DNA of 64,000 nt from DATIKM01 sp035477595 (GCA_035477595.1 DATIKM010000144.1:1-64000), one strand, 5' to 3'. Shown: positions 29,246-39,354, counted from the first letter of the stretch. Program-made: numbers and translations. Notes: a model not told the origin generated them from the sequence alone.

Positions 29246-31381
29246 TCAGCCCGTCGGGCAGTAGGCGTCTCCGGAGAGCCGGAACTGGCCGGCCACGCCG
29301 GGTGCGCCGGCGCCAGGCTGGCCTCCGCCCACCCACACGCTGAAGGCGCCGGGCTCGACCCACGGCCGGCCGTCATCGTCGTAGCACGCGAGCTGCCGCG
29401 GGGCGAGCACGAAGTGCACCTCCGCCGTCTGGCCGGGCGCAAGCCGCAGGCGGCGGAAGCCCTGAAGTGACAGAAGCGGGACCGGCGCAGAGGCCTCCAC
29501 ATCGGTCACGTACAGCTGCACGACCTCATCGCTTTCACGGTCGCCCACGTTCGTGACCGCCACGCGGACCCCGACGGGAGACGCGGTGGAGCCCTCCGTC
29601 TCCAGTGCGAGTCCGGTGTACGCGAACGACGTGTAGCTCATGCCGTGCCCGAAGGGGTAGAGGGGCCGGTCCGCGAGGAAGCGGTACGTGCGGCCCGCCA
29701 TCGCATAGTCCTCGAAGGGAGGCACCTGACGGAGCGACCGGTAGAAGGTGATGGGCAGGCGTCCAGCAGGGCTTGTGTCGCCCCAGAGCACTGCTGCGAG
29801 GGCGGACCCCGCCTCTTCGCCGCCGTACCAGCTCATCAGGATCGCTGCGACGTGTTCCGCCGCCCAGTTGACGGCGATGGCGCTTCCACCGTGCAGCACG
29901 AGGACGACGGGCGTGCCGCTCGCAACGACCGCACGGAGCAGGTCCTCCTGTACGCCTGGCAGATCGATGTGGAGCCGGTCGCCGCCCCTGTCAATCAGGT
30001 TCTCCTCGCCCTCCTCACCCTCCAGGCGCGGCGACAGCCCCAGCACGACGATGGCAACGTCGGCCCATTGGGCGGCCGCGACCGCCTGGTCGAAACCGTC
30101 GCGTTCCGGCCCGATCAGCTCGCAGCCGCGCGCCCAGCGCACCTCGGCGCCGCTCCCGGCGCGCTGGCGGATGCCCTGCAACGGAGTCACCGCGTGGGAC
30201 GGCGTGCCGCTGTAGTTGCCGAGCAACGTGCCGACATCGTCGGCGTTCGGGCCGATCACCGCGACCCGGCACACGTCGGTCCGGAGAGGCAGCACGGGAC
30301 CATCGTTCTTTAGCAGCACGAAGGACTGCTCTGCCGCCTCGCGGGCCAGCGCGCGATGCGCGGCGCAGTCGTTCACCTCGATCGGGATCGACGCGTGGGG
30401 AACGCTCTCCGGCGGGTCGAACATCCCCAGCCGCGCCCTGGCCTCGAACAACCGCACGAGCGCCCGGTCGAGCGCTGTCTCGTCGATAAGGCCGGTGAGC
30501 ACTGCATCGGTGAGCGCGCAGTAGGTGTCGCCGCAGTTAAGATCGCCGCCGGCGCGCACGGCGAGGGCAGCGGCCTGCGCCGGGGTGTCGACCACGCGGT
30601 GGTGCAGGTAGATGTCGGCGATGGCGCCACAGTCCGACACCACGTAGCCCTGGAATCCCCACTCGTCGCGGAGGATCTTCTGCAGGAGAGTGGGGCTTGC
30701 GCCGCACGGCTCGCCGTTCGTGCGGTTGTACGCGGACATGACCGACCAGGCGCCGCCCTCGCGCACGCACGCCTCGAACGCCGGCAGGTAGGTCTCCCGG
30801 AGGTCACGCGGGCTGACCACAGCGTCGAAACCGTGGCGGTCCTTCTCCGGACCGCTGTGCACGGCGAAGTGCTTCGGCGTGGCCACGAGCTTGAGCCAGC
30901 GTGGGTCTTCGCCCTGCAGCCCGCGCACGAAGGCGACCGCGAGGCGGGCTGTTAGGTATGGGTCCTCGCCGTAGGTCTCCTGGCCACGGCCCCACCGCGG
31001 GTCACGGAAGATGTTGATGGTAGGAGACCAGAAGGTGAGGCCGAAGTACCATTCGGAGCGGCCCGTACGCCGCAGCCCATCGTGGTGCTTGGCGCGCGCC
31101 TCGTCCGAGATGGCGACCGCCACGCGATGGATCAGGTCGACGTTCCACGTGGCTGCGAGGCCGATCGCCTGTGGAAAGACGGTGGCGATGCCGGCGCGGC
31201 CGACGCCGTGCAGGCACTCGTTCCACCAGTTGTACTCGCAGACGCCGAGGCGCTCGATGGCGGGCGCGGTATGGACCATCTGGGAGACCTTCTCCTCAAG
31301 GGTCATCCTGCCAACGAGGTCGGCGGCGCGATGGCGCGGGCTGAGCGCAGGGTCGAGGTAGGGCGGACGACTGTCGGTCAT
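29246..31381 (-). CDS. GH3 beta-xylosidase/beta-glucosidase
   Basis: A 711-residue GH3 enzyme with the two catalytic domains and a C-terminal fibronectin-III-like domain (FGHGMSYTSFAY, then VAVTNVGDRESDEVVQLY). The nucleophile is D250 in GYVVSDCGAI. SDC instead of SDW, KHFAVHSGPE and NYSGTPSHAVTPLQGI point to the beta-xylosidase branch. No signal peptide is seen, so it probably trims imported xylo-oligosaccharides in the cytoplasm. ATG 31381 has AGGAG 9 nt upstream; the frame extends to 31822 without support. It complements the GH10 xylanase and xylulokinase elsewhere in the window. Confidence 0.92.
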   Translation of the reverse strand: MTDSRPPYLDPALSPRHRAADLVGRMTLEEKVSQMVHTAPAIERLGVCEYNWWNECLHGVGRAGIATVFPQAIGLAATWNVDLIHRVAVAISDEARAKHHDGLRRTGRSEWYFGLTFWSPTINIFRDPRWGRGQETYGEDPYLTARLAVAFVRGLQGEDPRWLKLVATPKHFAVHSGPEKDRHGFDAVVSPRDLRETYLPAFEACVREGGAWSVMSAYNRTNGEPCGASPTLLQKILRDEWGFQGYVVSDCGAIADIYLHHRVVDTPAQAAALAVRAGGDLNCGDTYCALTDAVLTGLIDETALDRALVRLFEARARLGMFDPPESVPHASIPIEVNDCAAHRALAREAAEQSFVLLKNDGPVLPLRTDVCRVAVIGPNADDVGTLLGNYSGTPSHAVTPLQGIRQRAGSGAEVRWARGCELIGPERDGFDQAVAAAQWADVAIVVLGLSPRLEGEEGEENLIDRGGDRLHIDLPGVQEDLLRAVVASGTPVVLVLHGGSAIAVNWAAEHVAAILMSWYGGEEAGSALAAVLWGDTSPAGRLPITFYRSLRQVPPFEDYAMAGRTYRFLADRPLYPFGHGMSYTSFAYTGLALETEGSTASPVGVRVAVTNVGDRESDEVVQLYVTDVEASAPVPLLSLQGFRRLRLAPGQTAEVHFVLAPRQLACYDDDGRPWVEPGAFSVWVGGGQPGAGAPGVAGQFRLSGDAYCPTG

Positions 31382-31751
31382 GGTGACGCGCTCCTGGCGG
31401 CGATGGACGGATGGCGGCTGCAGCCTGTGGCCGACCGTTCGGGGCCTCGGTGAGAGAGTCCTGCGCCCGTCGGGTACCACCTGCGTGGCGATCCGCGCCT
31501 CTCGGCCTCGCGCACCCCCAGCGGCCCAGCGCCGGATGCCAATTCTGACCATCAGGCTGCACCGGCACTGCCCGCGCGACCTCTGCAAGCGGGTACAGTC
31601 TCTGGGGCGCGAAAGGCTCGCGGTGTGCCGCTCGCCTGCATGCTGAGCCGACGCGTGGCGCCTCGACGGAGGGTGCTCCCCTCGGTGTCCTCGTGAATCA
31701 TACCGGCCAGCCGGCGGGCTTCGGCGGTTTCCTGTTGGAGGGGCGACGATC
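31382..31751. promoter_or_regulatory. Divergent region between the GH3 and TauE/SafE genes
   Basis: A 370-bp gap that must carry both promoters. I find no confident -35/-10 pair or repeat. The apparent frames across it are extensions of the flanking genes. Confidence 0.25.
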
Positions 31752-32492
31752 TTGGAGCAAGACTTCGCACTGATCGTGCTCGTGGGGTTTGCAGCACAGA
31801 TGGTCGATGGCGCACTCGGCATGGCCTACGGGGTCACTTCAACCACGTTCCTGCTCAGCATGGGCATCCCCCCGGCGGCAGCCAGCGCAAGCGTCAAAGC
31901 GGCGGAAGTGGTCACCACCGCGATCTCGGGCACGTCGCACCTGCGCCTGGGGAATGTGAGGAGCGCGCTTCTGAGGAAGCTGCTCATCCCTGGCATGGTC
32001 GGCAGCGCGCTGGGCGCCTACATTCTGACCGCAGTTCCTGGCGACGTCATCAAGCCGATCGTCTCCGCTTACCTGGCGCTCATGGGCGCCGTCATCCTCT
32101 GGAAGGCGTTCAGCAGGATAGCGGAGCGGGAGGTGACGACCGCGGTCGCGCCCCTCGGGTTCGTCGGCGGCTTCTGTGACGCCATCGGGGGAGGCGGATG
32201 GGGCCCCATCGTCACGACCACGCTCGTCGCCCGCGGCAACCACGCGCGCTTCACGATCGGCACGGTGAACCTTGCCGAGTTCTTCGTGACCCTCGTGGCG
32301 TCGGTGACCTTTGTGCTGACCATCGGTCTGGTGCACTGGCAGGTCATCCTTGGCCTGATGCTGGGCGGCGCGGTCGCCGCTCCACTGGCAGCCCGCGTGT
32401 GCAGGCGCGTTCCGAGCCGGCCCCTGATGGTGCTCGTAGGGGTGCTGATCACGGTAATCAGCATGAGGACCCTCATCCTGGAGCTCGTCTGA
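31752..32492 (+). CDS. TauE/SafE-type (TSUP) membrane transporter
   Basis: A 246-residue inner-membrane protein of the sulfite exporter TauE/SafE family, which moves sulfonates or other small anions. It shows about seven or eight hydrophobic spans and the family's duplicated glycine-rich motifs (FAAQMVDGALGMAYGVTSTT and GFVGGFCDAIGGGGWGPIVT). The start is TTG 31752 with GGAGGGG upstream. It is divergent from the GH3 gene and followed by a decayed ABC transporter. Substrate cannot be told from the sequence. Confidence 0.88.
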   Translation: MEQDFALIVLVGFAAQMVDGALGMAYGVTSTTFLLSMGIPPAAASASVKAAEVVTTAISGTSHLRLGNVRSALLRKLLIPGMVGSALGAYILTAVPGDVIKPIVSAYLALMGAVILWKAFSRIAEREVTTAVAPLGFVGGFCDAIGGGGWGPIVTTTLVARGNHARFTIGTVNLAEFFVTLVASVTFVLTIGLVHWQVILGLMLGGAVAAPLAARVCRRVPSRPLMVLVGVLITVISMRTLILELV

Positions 32493-32769
32493 GCGGGGCC
32501 GGTGCGTCCGCGGTGTGGTCTGGCGCAACGGTTGCGCACCGGTGGCGCTGCCAGTGCGGCCAGCCGAACCCCGGTCTTGGGCGAATGCCAAGCTCATCCT
32601 CTGCCGCTCCACCTGGACGGGCGATGCGCGAGCCTGCCCGGCCCTCTGGACCCATCCATAGCCCTGGCTGGAGCAGCTCGAGCATGGCCCCGGAGGCCGG
32701 CCTCCTGATGGCTGGCCGCGCGATCCGTGACAGGTCGCGCTCCCAGCCTCGCGTGCGAGGGAGACGCGC

Positions 32770-33744
32770 GTGGGCTCAGCGCCGATCGAGATCGAGCATC
32801 TGACAAAGGTGTGCCAGATCACCGAGCGGGATGCCGGCAACGGCGCGTCGGTGGGCAGTCTGTCTCGCCGTCTCTCCGGCGACGCGCGCTCCGTGGGGGA
32901 TGTCAACTACCGGGTCGCGCCGTGGGGGGATCGTGGGTTGTCTGGGGCCGAACGGCGCCGGGCGATCCGCAGACGGTGAGGATGCTCGCACGGGTACTGC
33001 ATCACACGCCCGGAACCGCGACAGTGCTCGGCTTCACCCAGTGGCGGCGCCAGAGCGCCTGCCTGCACCGGATCAGCATGGTGATGGGCAACCGAAACCA
33101 GCTCATGTGGGACAGCCCGCCCATGGAGTCGTTCCCGGTGCACCGGGCAATCTGCGACCTCCCCCAGCGGCAGTTACCCGAGACTCTCGACGGGCTGGTG
33201 AAGCTGCTGAACCTAGAGTCCCTGCTGCGCAAGCCCGTGGGCGCACTCTCGCTCGGTGAGCGCATGAAGTGCGAGCTCGCCGCCGTGCCTGCTGCACCGC
33301 CCCGAGGTGCTCTTCCCGGACGAGCCGACTCCTGGCGTGGACGTAACGATGCAGCAGCGCATCCTGCAGCAGCGCATCCTGCAGTTCGCGGCCGCACACA
33401 ACCGGCGCCGCGGGGCCACCGTGTTGCTCGCGAGCCACTGCGTGGCGGACGTCACCGCACTGTGCCGGCGCGTCGCAGTGATCAACCACGGTCGCCAGCT
33501 GCGTGACTTCGGCCTGGGCGGGTACACGCATGGGGCCTCGATGCCAACTGCTACGGCGAGATCGTCTGCCAGGCAGGTGGCACGCTCACGCTGCGCGTGC
33601 CGCGCGCCGAAACGCCCGTCGCCGTGGCGCGCCTGCTTTCCGGGACTGCCCGTGGTCGACCTCGCGCTGGAGCACCCGCCGATCGAGCACGTGAACCACT
33701 GGGTCTTCCAGACTGCGCCGGAAGCCGCAGCCGAAGCGGCGTGA
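32770..33744 (+). pseudogene. Decayed ABC-2 exporter ATPase gene
   Basis: Pieces in all three frames rebuild one ABC ATPase: IEIEHLTKV (32770 on), GIVGCLGPNGAGRS, TVRMLARVLHH, LSLGERMKCELAA (signature), LLHRPEVLFPDEPTPGVD (Walker B), VLLASHCVADVTALC (switch His) and LPVVDLALEHPP at the end. I count at least five frame changes (near 32926, 32965, 33290, 33520 and 33640). The Walker A lysine is Arg and the Walker B region reads FPDEP. A 15-nt tandem duplication is present at 33352-33381. It is certainly nonfunctional. The family normally pairs with a DUF990/ABC2_membrane_6 permease, and a remnant of one follows. Confidence 0.88.
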
Positions 33745-33756
33745 TGTCTGCTGGCG

Positions 33757-33945
33757 ATGGCCTGGACCTTGATAGTCCAGTGCCGCTTCACGGCGCTCAT
33801 CTGGGCGGCGTGGGGCTTCGTGGGGCCGCTGATCTCGCTGGCCGTCTGGTCCGCCACGACGGTAGCGCGCGGCGGAGAGGTCAGCAACGGCGGCGTGACG
33901 TTCACGCGCGCGGGCTTCGCGGCCTGCTTCCCTCGCGGATGTCGG
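33757..33945 (+). pseudogene. Truncated ABC-2 (DUF990-like) permease remnant
   Basis: The frame starting at 33757 gives the first two membrane spans of an ABC2_membrane_6-type permease (LIWAAWGFVGPLISLAVW, then FTRAGFAACF). It then loses any likeness to a membrane protein. With the ATPase remnant 12 bp upstream it marks a dead two-gene exporter. The following 33946-34333 carries no gene that I can recognise and looks like the rest of the eroded locus. Confidence 0.6.
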
Positions 33946-34333
33946 ACTTCCTCACCGGCCCGGCGTGGCTCGCGTGCCCGGCGGCGTCCGTGGCCACCGT
34001 CTAGACCCGCCCGTCGTCCTGCTCGGTCCGGACGTCGCAGGGAGCCCGACCCGGCCCCGACCGCTGCAGGCAGGTACCGTCCGTCCTAAGGTCCCCGGGA
34101 TGGTGCGGCCGATACACCGGGCTCTCCAGGCCGACGGCTGGAGGGGGCCCATCGACTGCTCAGCGGGCGCGCCCCAGGCGGGACCGCGCCCGGCGTGATC
34201 CCACGTGCCTACGCGCCACCAGCAGCGCTGAGACGACCGCAGAGGGCGTGCCCGCATACCCGCCCCGGATCATCTCAGCCGACCGGCCAACGCCGCTGTC
34301 CCAGCGGTCCCCACGGTTTGGCCGGCTCAGCGA

Positions 34334-36070
34334 TCACGGTGCATCGGGCGTCTCGCCGTCGCACGCCCACCAGGCGGGATCGATATCGGGGAAGCAGCGG
34401 TCGCGGTCCTCTGCCTCCCCGAGCTCATTCCAGGCGTCCGGCTCGATCTCTTCGCCACGAGCCGAGCGCCGGGCCAGGCCCGCGATCGCCTGGAACTTCG
34501 CGTGGTGGTAGCGGACGCGCTGTTCGGCGTAGTCGCGCGAGGTCCAAGTGCTGATGCTGAACTGCCAGTCGGATGACTCGAGCAGGAGCAGCTCGCGCGC
34601 GGCCTGGCGCAACAGCGTGGCAGCGCGCGGCACGCCGCCCAGCTCACGCGCCAGGGCCGCCATCTCGCGCTCGCACTCGTAGACCTTCTCCCACGTCCAT
34701 GCGGTCCACTCGTTGAGCCAGATCCAGTGGTAACCGCCCTCGCCCCAGGAGCCCTCAGGCAGCGAGACGACGGTGGTGGGCGGGTGGCGGACTAGGTACT
34801 CGCCGCAGGTGACGCGCTCGATCTCAGGATCCTCGGCAAGCCGGCGGATGGCGTAGTAGAGAAACTCGGGGCCCTCGAACCACCAGTGCCCGAAGAGCTC
34901 CGTGTCGTACATGGAAGCCACGACGCCCGGCATGCCGTATTCCGCACGGTGGCGAGCGAGCGATTCGCGCAGGCGCTCGTGGTGATGGCGGGCGTGCTCC
35001 GGCACACGGGACAGCGCCTTCACCGGCTCGTACAAATCCTTGCGGCCCAGGTCGTCGCGCGGCCAACTGATGCGCCAGTAGCGCAGGTTGCCCGGGTAGT
35101 GCTTCTTGTGAAACTCAAGGTAGTGCTCGTCTCCCGGGTAGCCGATCTCGCCGCTCCAGACCTGCGCGCCGGTCTGCTGGTCACGGGCGAAGATGGCGAC
35201 GGGCGGCATGGGACGGCCGGAGGAGTTGACCAGATATGGGAGGTGGGGCGAGCGCTCCACATCCTCTGGCGTGACCTCCTTCGCGAATCGCGACCAGAGC
35301 TCCTCGAGCGCCCTGAACCGCTCGGCGTAGGCCCCGATGGCGCGTCCTCCGCGCAGGAGGTGCGCGTCCACACAGAAGTAGCGCAGACCCTCCTCCGCCA
35401 GGAACTCCTCTATGCCGCGGCGCAGCACTGGCTCGGGTGTCCGGAACGCGGCGACGGGTGGCTGCCAGCGGTACCGGGGCCGGTAGGCGCACTCGGGGAG
35501 CCAGAAGCCCTGCGGTGGGCGACCGAAGTGGCGCCGGTAGGCGGCCACGCCCTGGCGCACTTGGGCGCGGATGCAGGCGTCGCTCCCGATGAGCGGCAGG
35601 TAGCCGTGGGTGGCGGCAGAGGTGAGGATCTCGATGTGGCCTGCATCCTGCAGAGCTCGAAACGCCGCGACGAGGTCCCGCCCGTAGACGTCCACATACC
35701 GGCGGCGTACGCCCTCGTAGAAACCGCGCCAGTGATGCGCGAGCGCCACCATGTGCGGGGCGCCGTGTCGCCGGAACTCCGAGGCGTTGGCGCCCGCAAT
35801 GTCGATCTTCTGGCGCAGGTACTCCTCGAACTCAGCCGCGAACGTCTCGTCCGCAAGCTGCTCGACGAGGACGGGAGTGAGGCCGAGGGAGACCTTTGGC
35901 GAGACGCCTTCGTCTGCCAGCCGGTTCAGCACGTCGAGCAGCGGGATGTAGCACTCGGCGGTGACCTCGGACAGCCAGTCCATCCCGTGAGGCCAGCGGC
36001 CATGCGCGAGGACGTACGGGATGTGCGAGTGCAGGACGAGCGCGAAGCAGCCGAGCTTTCCGGTTGCCAA
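34334..36070 (-). CDS. GH57 1,4-alpha-glucan branching enzyme (DUF1957 type)
   Basis: A 578-residue cytoplasmic GH57 enzyme expected to form alpha-1,6 branches in glycogen-like glucan. The N-terminal motif is LVLHSHIPYV, the nucleophile is E193 in GFWLPECAY, and the second carboxylate is D389 in MYDTELFGHWWFEG. The C-terminal helical domain is DUF1957-like. Length fits the family. I choose TTG 36070, with GGAGG 8 nt upstream; the frame continues to 36445 but with no family similarity. It lies 38 bp behind the 1081-aa gene on the same strand, so it is probably cotranscribed. Confidence 0.88.
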   Translation of the reverse strand: MATGKLGCFALVLHSHIPYVLAHGRWPHGMDWLSEVTAECYIPLLDVLNRLADEGVSPKVSLGLTPVLVEQLADETFAAEFEEYLRQKIDIAGANASEFRRHGAPHMVALAHHWRGFYEGVRRRYVDVYGRDLVAAFRALQDAGHIEILTSAATHGYLPLIGSDACIRAQVRQGVAAYRRHFGRPPQGFWLPECAYRPRYRWQPPVAAFRTPEPVLRRGIEEFLAEEGLRYFCVDAHLLRGGRAIGAYAERFRALEELWSRFAKEVTPEDVERSPHLPYLVNSSGRPMPPVAIFARDQQTGAQVWSGEIGYPGDEHYLEFHKKHYPGNLRYWRISWPRDDLGRKDLYEPVKALSRVPEHARHHHERLRESLARHRAEYGMPGVVASMYDTELFGHWWFEGPEFLYYAIRRLAEDPEIERVTCGEYLVRHPPTTVVSLPEGSWGEGGYHWIWLNEWTAWTWEKVYECEREMAALARELGGVPRAATLLRQAARELLLLESSDWQFSISTWTSRDYAEQRVRYHHAKFQAIAGLARRSARGEEIEPDAWNELGEAEDRDRCFPDIDPAWWACDGETPDAP

Positions 36071-36108
36071 CCAGTTCGCCTCCGGTAGATGATGGTGTAG
36101 CGCGCCCC

Positions 36109-39100
36109 CTACTCGAGCCGCGGCTCCGCCCAGACGCACCAGTCGAACAGGTAGTCGGCGAGAGCGCCGGTCACCAGGGTCAGCACCACGTCCTGACCGC
36201 GCCAGGGCTCCAGGCTGACCTCGACGGGCTGCCACCCGCTTCCTGGCATCAGCTCTTGCCAGAAGATGCGCCTGCCGTTCACCTCCACGCCGAACCCGGC
36301 GCCCGTGGATCTCGAGCCGTCGCGGAGACCAACCGCAGTGCGCAGGTGCACCGGCGCGTCCGGTAGCCGGAGCCAGTAGTCCACCAGAGTCTCGCCCGAA
36401 GAAGGCGGATGCTGGTGTAGGGCCGGCCGAGTCACACCTCCGCACGCAGCCTCCGACACCCCGGTCGGGAACTCCGGCTCCTGCTCGACTCCGCCAGGCA
36501 GTGTCGAGCGGGCCTGGAACGGCGCGCGGAGGAGGTCGAATGGCGCCGCCACGCCCGTCGGGCTACCGCGAACGAGGAGCAGCGTGTTCGGCAGCGTGAG
36601 GCGCGCGTCCACGCGTCCGTCGGAGAGAGCGTCGGTGCGCACATCGCCCTGAGCCACGAGTGCATGCTCGTAGCTGGCGACGCCCGCAATCCGCACGCGG
36701 GCCAGCGCGCGGCCAGGATCGTCGTGCGCCTCGATCCGCGGACGCTCCACCATGGCCCAGTCGAAGGTCGGATCCCCGGCAGGCCCGGCCCCGATCTCGA
36801 GACGCACAACGGCCTCCCTGCCCCGCCAGTCAGAGATGTCCATGGTGAGCGCTCTGGGCTGGCCCGATGCCTGCAGAACGCGCTCGGTGAGCGACTCGAC
36901 GCCGGAGGTGACCGTCATACGGAACGCGACGCCGTCGGACTTGCCCGCCGCCTCCTGGCGCAGTCGGACGGCGGCCGTGAGCCGCACGTGCCGCCGGTTG
37001 GGGAGATGGAGACGGTACTCAACGAAACTCAGCCCGGCGCCGCGCTCGGGCGGGTGGGTCGCGCGCGGGCCCTTCCAGGGCGGGTGCATGAACAGCCACT
37101 CGCCCTCGGGTTCCACGCGGCCTCCGCTGCCCTCATCCGTGATGTGTCCGCCTACCTCGGTGCGCAGGATGTCGCCCGCCAGGAGCACGCCCGCCGTGGC
37201 GCCGTGAGTGCGCTCCCACAGCGCGATCTCTTCGCGGCCCTCGGCGCCGGGGCCAGCCTCGAGGCGCAGGCGGATCAGCCGGTCGTGCACGCCCGCGCCG
37301 GCGATCAGGTAGCCGCGCGGCAGCTCAGCGACATGCGGCGCCGCGAGGTTGCGCGGCGCCGGGCTCCAGAAGTAACTGCGCCGCGGGTCCAGGGAGTGGA
37401 TACGCTGGGCGTCGTAGGCCAGCCAGCCTGGGATCGAGCCGTCGACCTCGACCGTCCCAACGCCCTCGATGCGGCGCGAGATGACCGAGATTGTGCCATC
37501 TGGCGCCACGCGTTCGAACACGGTGCCGCGGTCGCGACGGTACCGGGCCCGGCTCCCATCGGAGAGCGTGTAGGCGAACAGCTCGTCGGGGCTCTCGGTG
37601 CGCCGGACGTCAGGGCGAGGCTTCCACTGCTGGAAGAAGCGCGCCTCCGCCAGGACGTGCTCGATGCCCGGGTCGCGCGCTTCGAGTTGAGCGACGTCCG
37701 GCCACGCCAGCGTCGGCAGGACCCCGAGCCGCTCATAGGCGCGCAGCCAGGCATGCTTCTTTGCGGGCGCGGTGCGCGGGTTCGAGAGGCCGAGGAAGCC
37801 GTACATCGCGGTGCGCGGCAGCAACACCGCCGAGCTGATCGGGTGCGCCATCGCGATGAGCCGGTCGTTCCATGTGGCATCGACGTGGTGAATCCCCCGG
37901 ACGTGGCGCTGGGCGAACGCCTGGTACCGGTAGGTGACCTCGTTCAGCCCCTCACCGGAGAGTGCCACGTTGGGCAAGGCTGCTCTCAACTCGCGGTGCA
38001 GCGCGATGTTGCCCTGCATCGACGACATGCCGTCGATCAGCCCGTTCGCGTCGTTTACCATGACGAGCGTCTGATCGAGGTGAAGCGCGTCCACCCTGTA
38101 GCGCCGGACGAGCTCAACCATCTTCTGGACGAAGAGCCTGCGCCACTCTCTGAGCGCGGGGTTGATGTAGGCGAACCGAATGGGCGGGTCGACTCGGGCC
38201 CAGTCCCACCACTGAAGCTCTCCGGACACCGGGTCGCGCATCTGCCAGCGGCGGAACCGTTCGTAGAGCGGGTGGTTGGGGTCGCAGCCGAAGTAGTTTA
38301 CGTGCGGCATCACCCGGAAGCCCAGTCGGTGCGCCTCCCTCACGAAGGGCCCGAACTGCGGAGCCGCCGTGTAGTCCGGGTACATGCGGTCGTACTCGTG
38401 CCGACGCCAGTTGGGCACATAGAGCAACGTCTGCCGCGGGTCGACCCGCGCTGCCAGAGCCCCGAGCGTGGGGATGTCCATCGACACGATAACGACGAAC
38501 CGGATGTCGCGCGCCCACGCCGGCTCGAGGCGCCAGGGCCTGCGCAGGGAGAACGCCCTCTCCGCCCACTCCCGGTAGCGGGCGGCCGCCACCTGCCAAT
38601 CGCCCTGGTATGCCGTGATCCGCCACCGCACCGAGTGCACTGCAGCCTTGTCCTCGAATGGCGCGAACGCGCGCGTCTCGAACCGCAGCCGGAAGAGCCC
38701 TGGACGCTTCTCCACCGTGAGGTTCTTGAAGCGCGGCGCGGTGTCTTCCGCCCACACCATGATGCCGCCGTTGGCGCCCTGAAGCAGCACGAACTGGGCC
38801 TCCCAGCCCGTCGGGTAATCGAAGAGCACGGCCTGAACGGGCGTGTCCTGGCCGAACCGCTGGCCGCTGTGGCCAGGTACCAACACCTCAAGCGTGTCCG
38901 GCACATCACCCAAGCACCACGTTACGCCGGCGACGCCCTTCGACGCGGCAGAGGCGGTCTGCGTAACCACGATGTCCCCCGTCGCTGGGTCCGCGGCGAA
39001 GCGGGTCCTCATCGATGCGGCTTCGGTGGCGCCACCCTCGCGCCACCCCGCCTCGGCCAGCACGGAGGCTCCGTCGCGACGGGCGTTCACGCGGTCCGCG

Positions 39101-39354
39101 GCGGCGTCTCGCAGGTCGGGCCTGCCGATGCGCTGGACGCCTGCCTGTCCTGTCCATCCGTTCTCGTTCGAGCGCGCCAACGTCTCGCCGGTCAGCCGGT
39201 TTGTGAGCGCGGTGACCGTGGCGCCGCGCACGACGACGTCGACAGACCGCGTGCTAAGCTCCATGGCGGGCCATTCCGCGGCCTGAACGGGCGCGGCGGT
39301 CAGACACGCGAGGGCGATGAGGGCAGCGAGGTCTGCTCGGCGGGACACGAGCAT
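36109..39354 (-). CDS. Secreted TIM-barrel hydrolase-like protein with two C-terminal modules
   Basis: A 1081-residue exported protein (signal LAALIALACLTAAPVQA). A beta-sandwich leads into a barrel recognisable by FVVIVSMDIPTLGALA, VMPHVNYFGCDPNHP, DALHLDQTLVMV and NVALSGEGLNEVTYRYQ, a pattern of hydrolase-type barrels such as DUF6259 or GH101-related proteins. Two copies of a beta module close the protein: one with LSFVEYRLHLPNRRHVRL and FDWAMVERPRIE, the other with LVDYWLRLPDAPVHLRTAV and FDWCVWAEPRLE. D and E residues in DALHLDQ and SGEGLNE are candidate catalysts. ATG 39354 has AGGAG 9 nt upstream. A glycosidase role is inferred; the substrate is unknown. Confidence 0.75.
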   Translation of the reverse strand: MLVSRRADLAALIALACLTAAPVQAAEWPAMELSTRSVDVVVRGATVTALTNRLTGETLARSNENGWTGQAGVQRIGRPDLRDAAADRVNARRDGASVLAEAGWREGGATEAASMRTRFAADPATGDIVVTQTASAASKGVAGVTWCLGDVPDTLEVLVPGHSGQRFGQDTPVQAVLFDYPTGWEAQFVLLQGANGGIMVWAEDTAPRFKNLTVEKRPGLFRLRFETRAFAPFEDKAAVHSVRWRITAYQGDWQVAAARYREWAERAFSLRRPWRLEPAWARDIRFVVIVSMDIPTLGALAARVDPRQTLLYVPNWRRHEYDRMYPDYTAAPQFGPFVREAHRLGFRVMPHVNYFGCDPNHPLYERFRRWQMRDPVSGELQWWDWARVDPPIRFAYINPALREWRRLFVQKMVELVRRYRVDALHLDQTLVMVNDANGLIDGMSSMQGNIALHRELRAALPNVALSGEGLNEVTYRYQAFAQRHVRGIHHVDATWNDRLIAMAHPISSAVLLPRTAMYGFLGLSNPRTAPAKKHAWLRAYERLGVLPTLAWPDVAQLEARDPGIEHVLAEARFFQQWKPRPDVRRTESPDELFAYTLSDGSRARYRRDRGTVFERVAPDGTISVISRRIEGVGTVEVDGSIPGWLAYDAQRIHSLDPRRSYFWSPAPRNLAAPHVAELPRGYLIAGAGVHDRLIRLRLEAGPGAEGREEIALWERTHGATAGVLLAGDILRTEVGGHITDEGSGGRVEPEGEWLFMHPPWKGPRATHPPERGAGLSFVEYRLHLPNRRHVRLTAAVRLRQEAAGKSDGVAFRMTVTSGVESLTERVLQASGQPRALTMDISDWRGREAVVRLEIGAGPAGDPTFDWAMVERPRIEAHDDPGRALARVRIAGVASYEHALVAQGDVRTDALSDGRVDARLTLPNTLLLVRGSPTGVAAPFDLLRAPFQARSTLPGGVEQEPEFPTGVSEAACGGVTRPALHQHPPSSGETLVDYWLRLPDAPVHLRTAVGLRDGSRSTGAGFGVEVNGRRIFWQELMPGSGWQPVEVSLEPWRGQDVVLTLVTGALADYLFDWCVWAEPRLE

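Noticed and set aside
32523..32537. Hairpin GCGCAA-CGG-TTGCGC after the TauE/SafE gene as a terminator
   Set aside because: Only a 6-bp stem with no T-run; too weak to call in DNA this rich in G+C.
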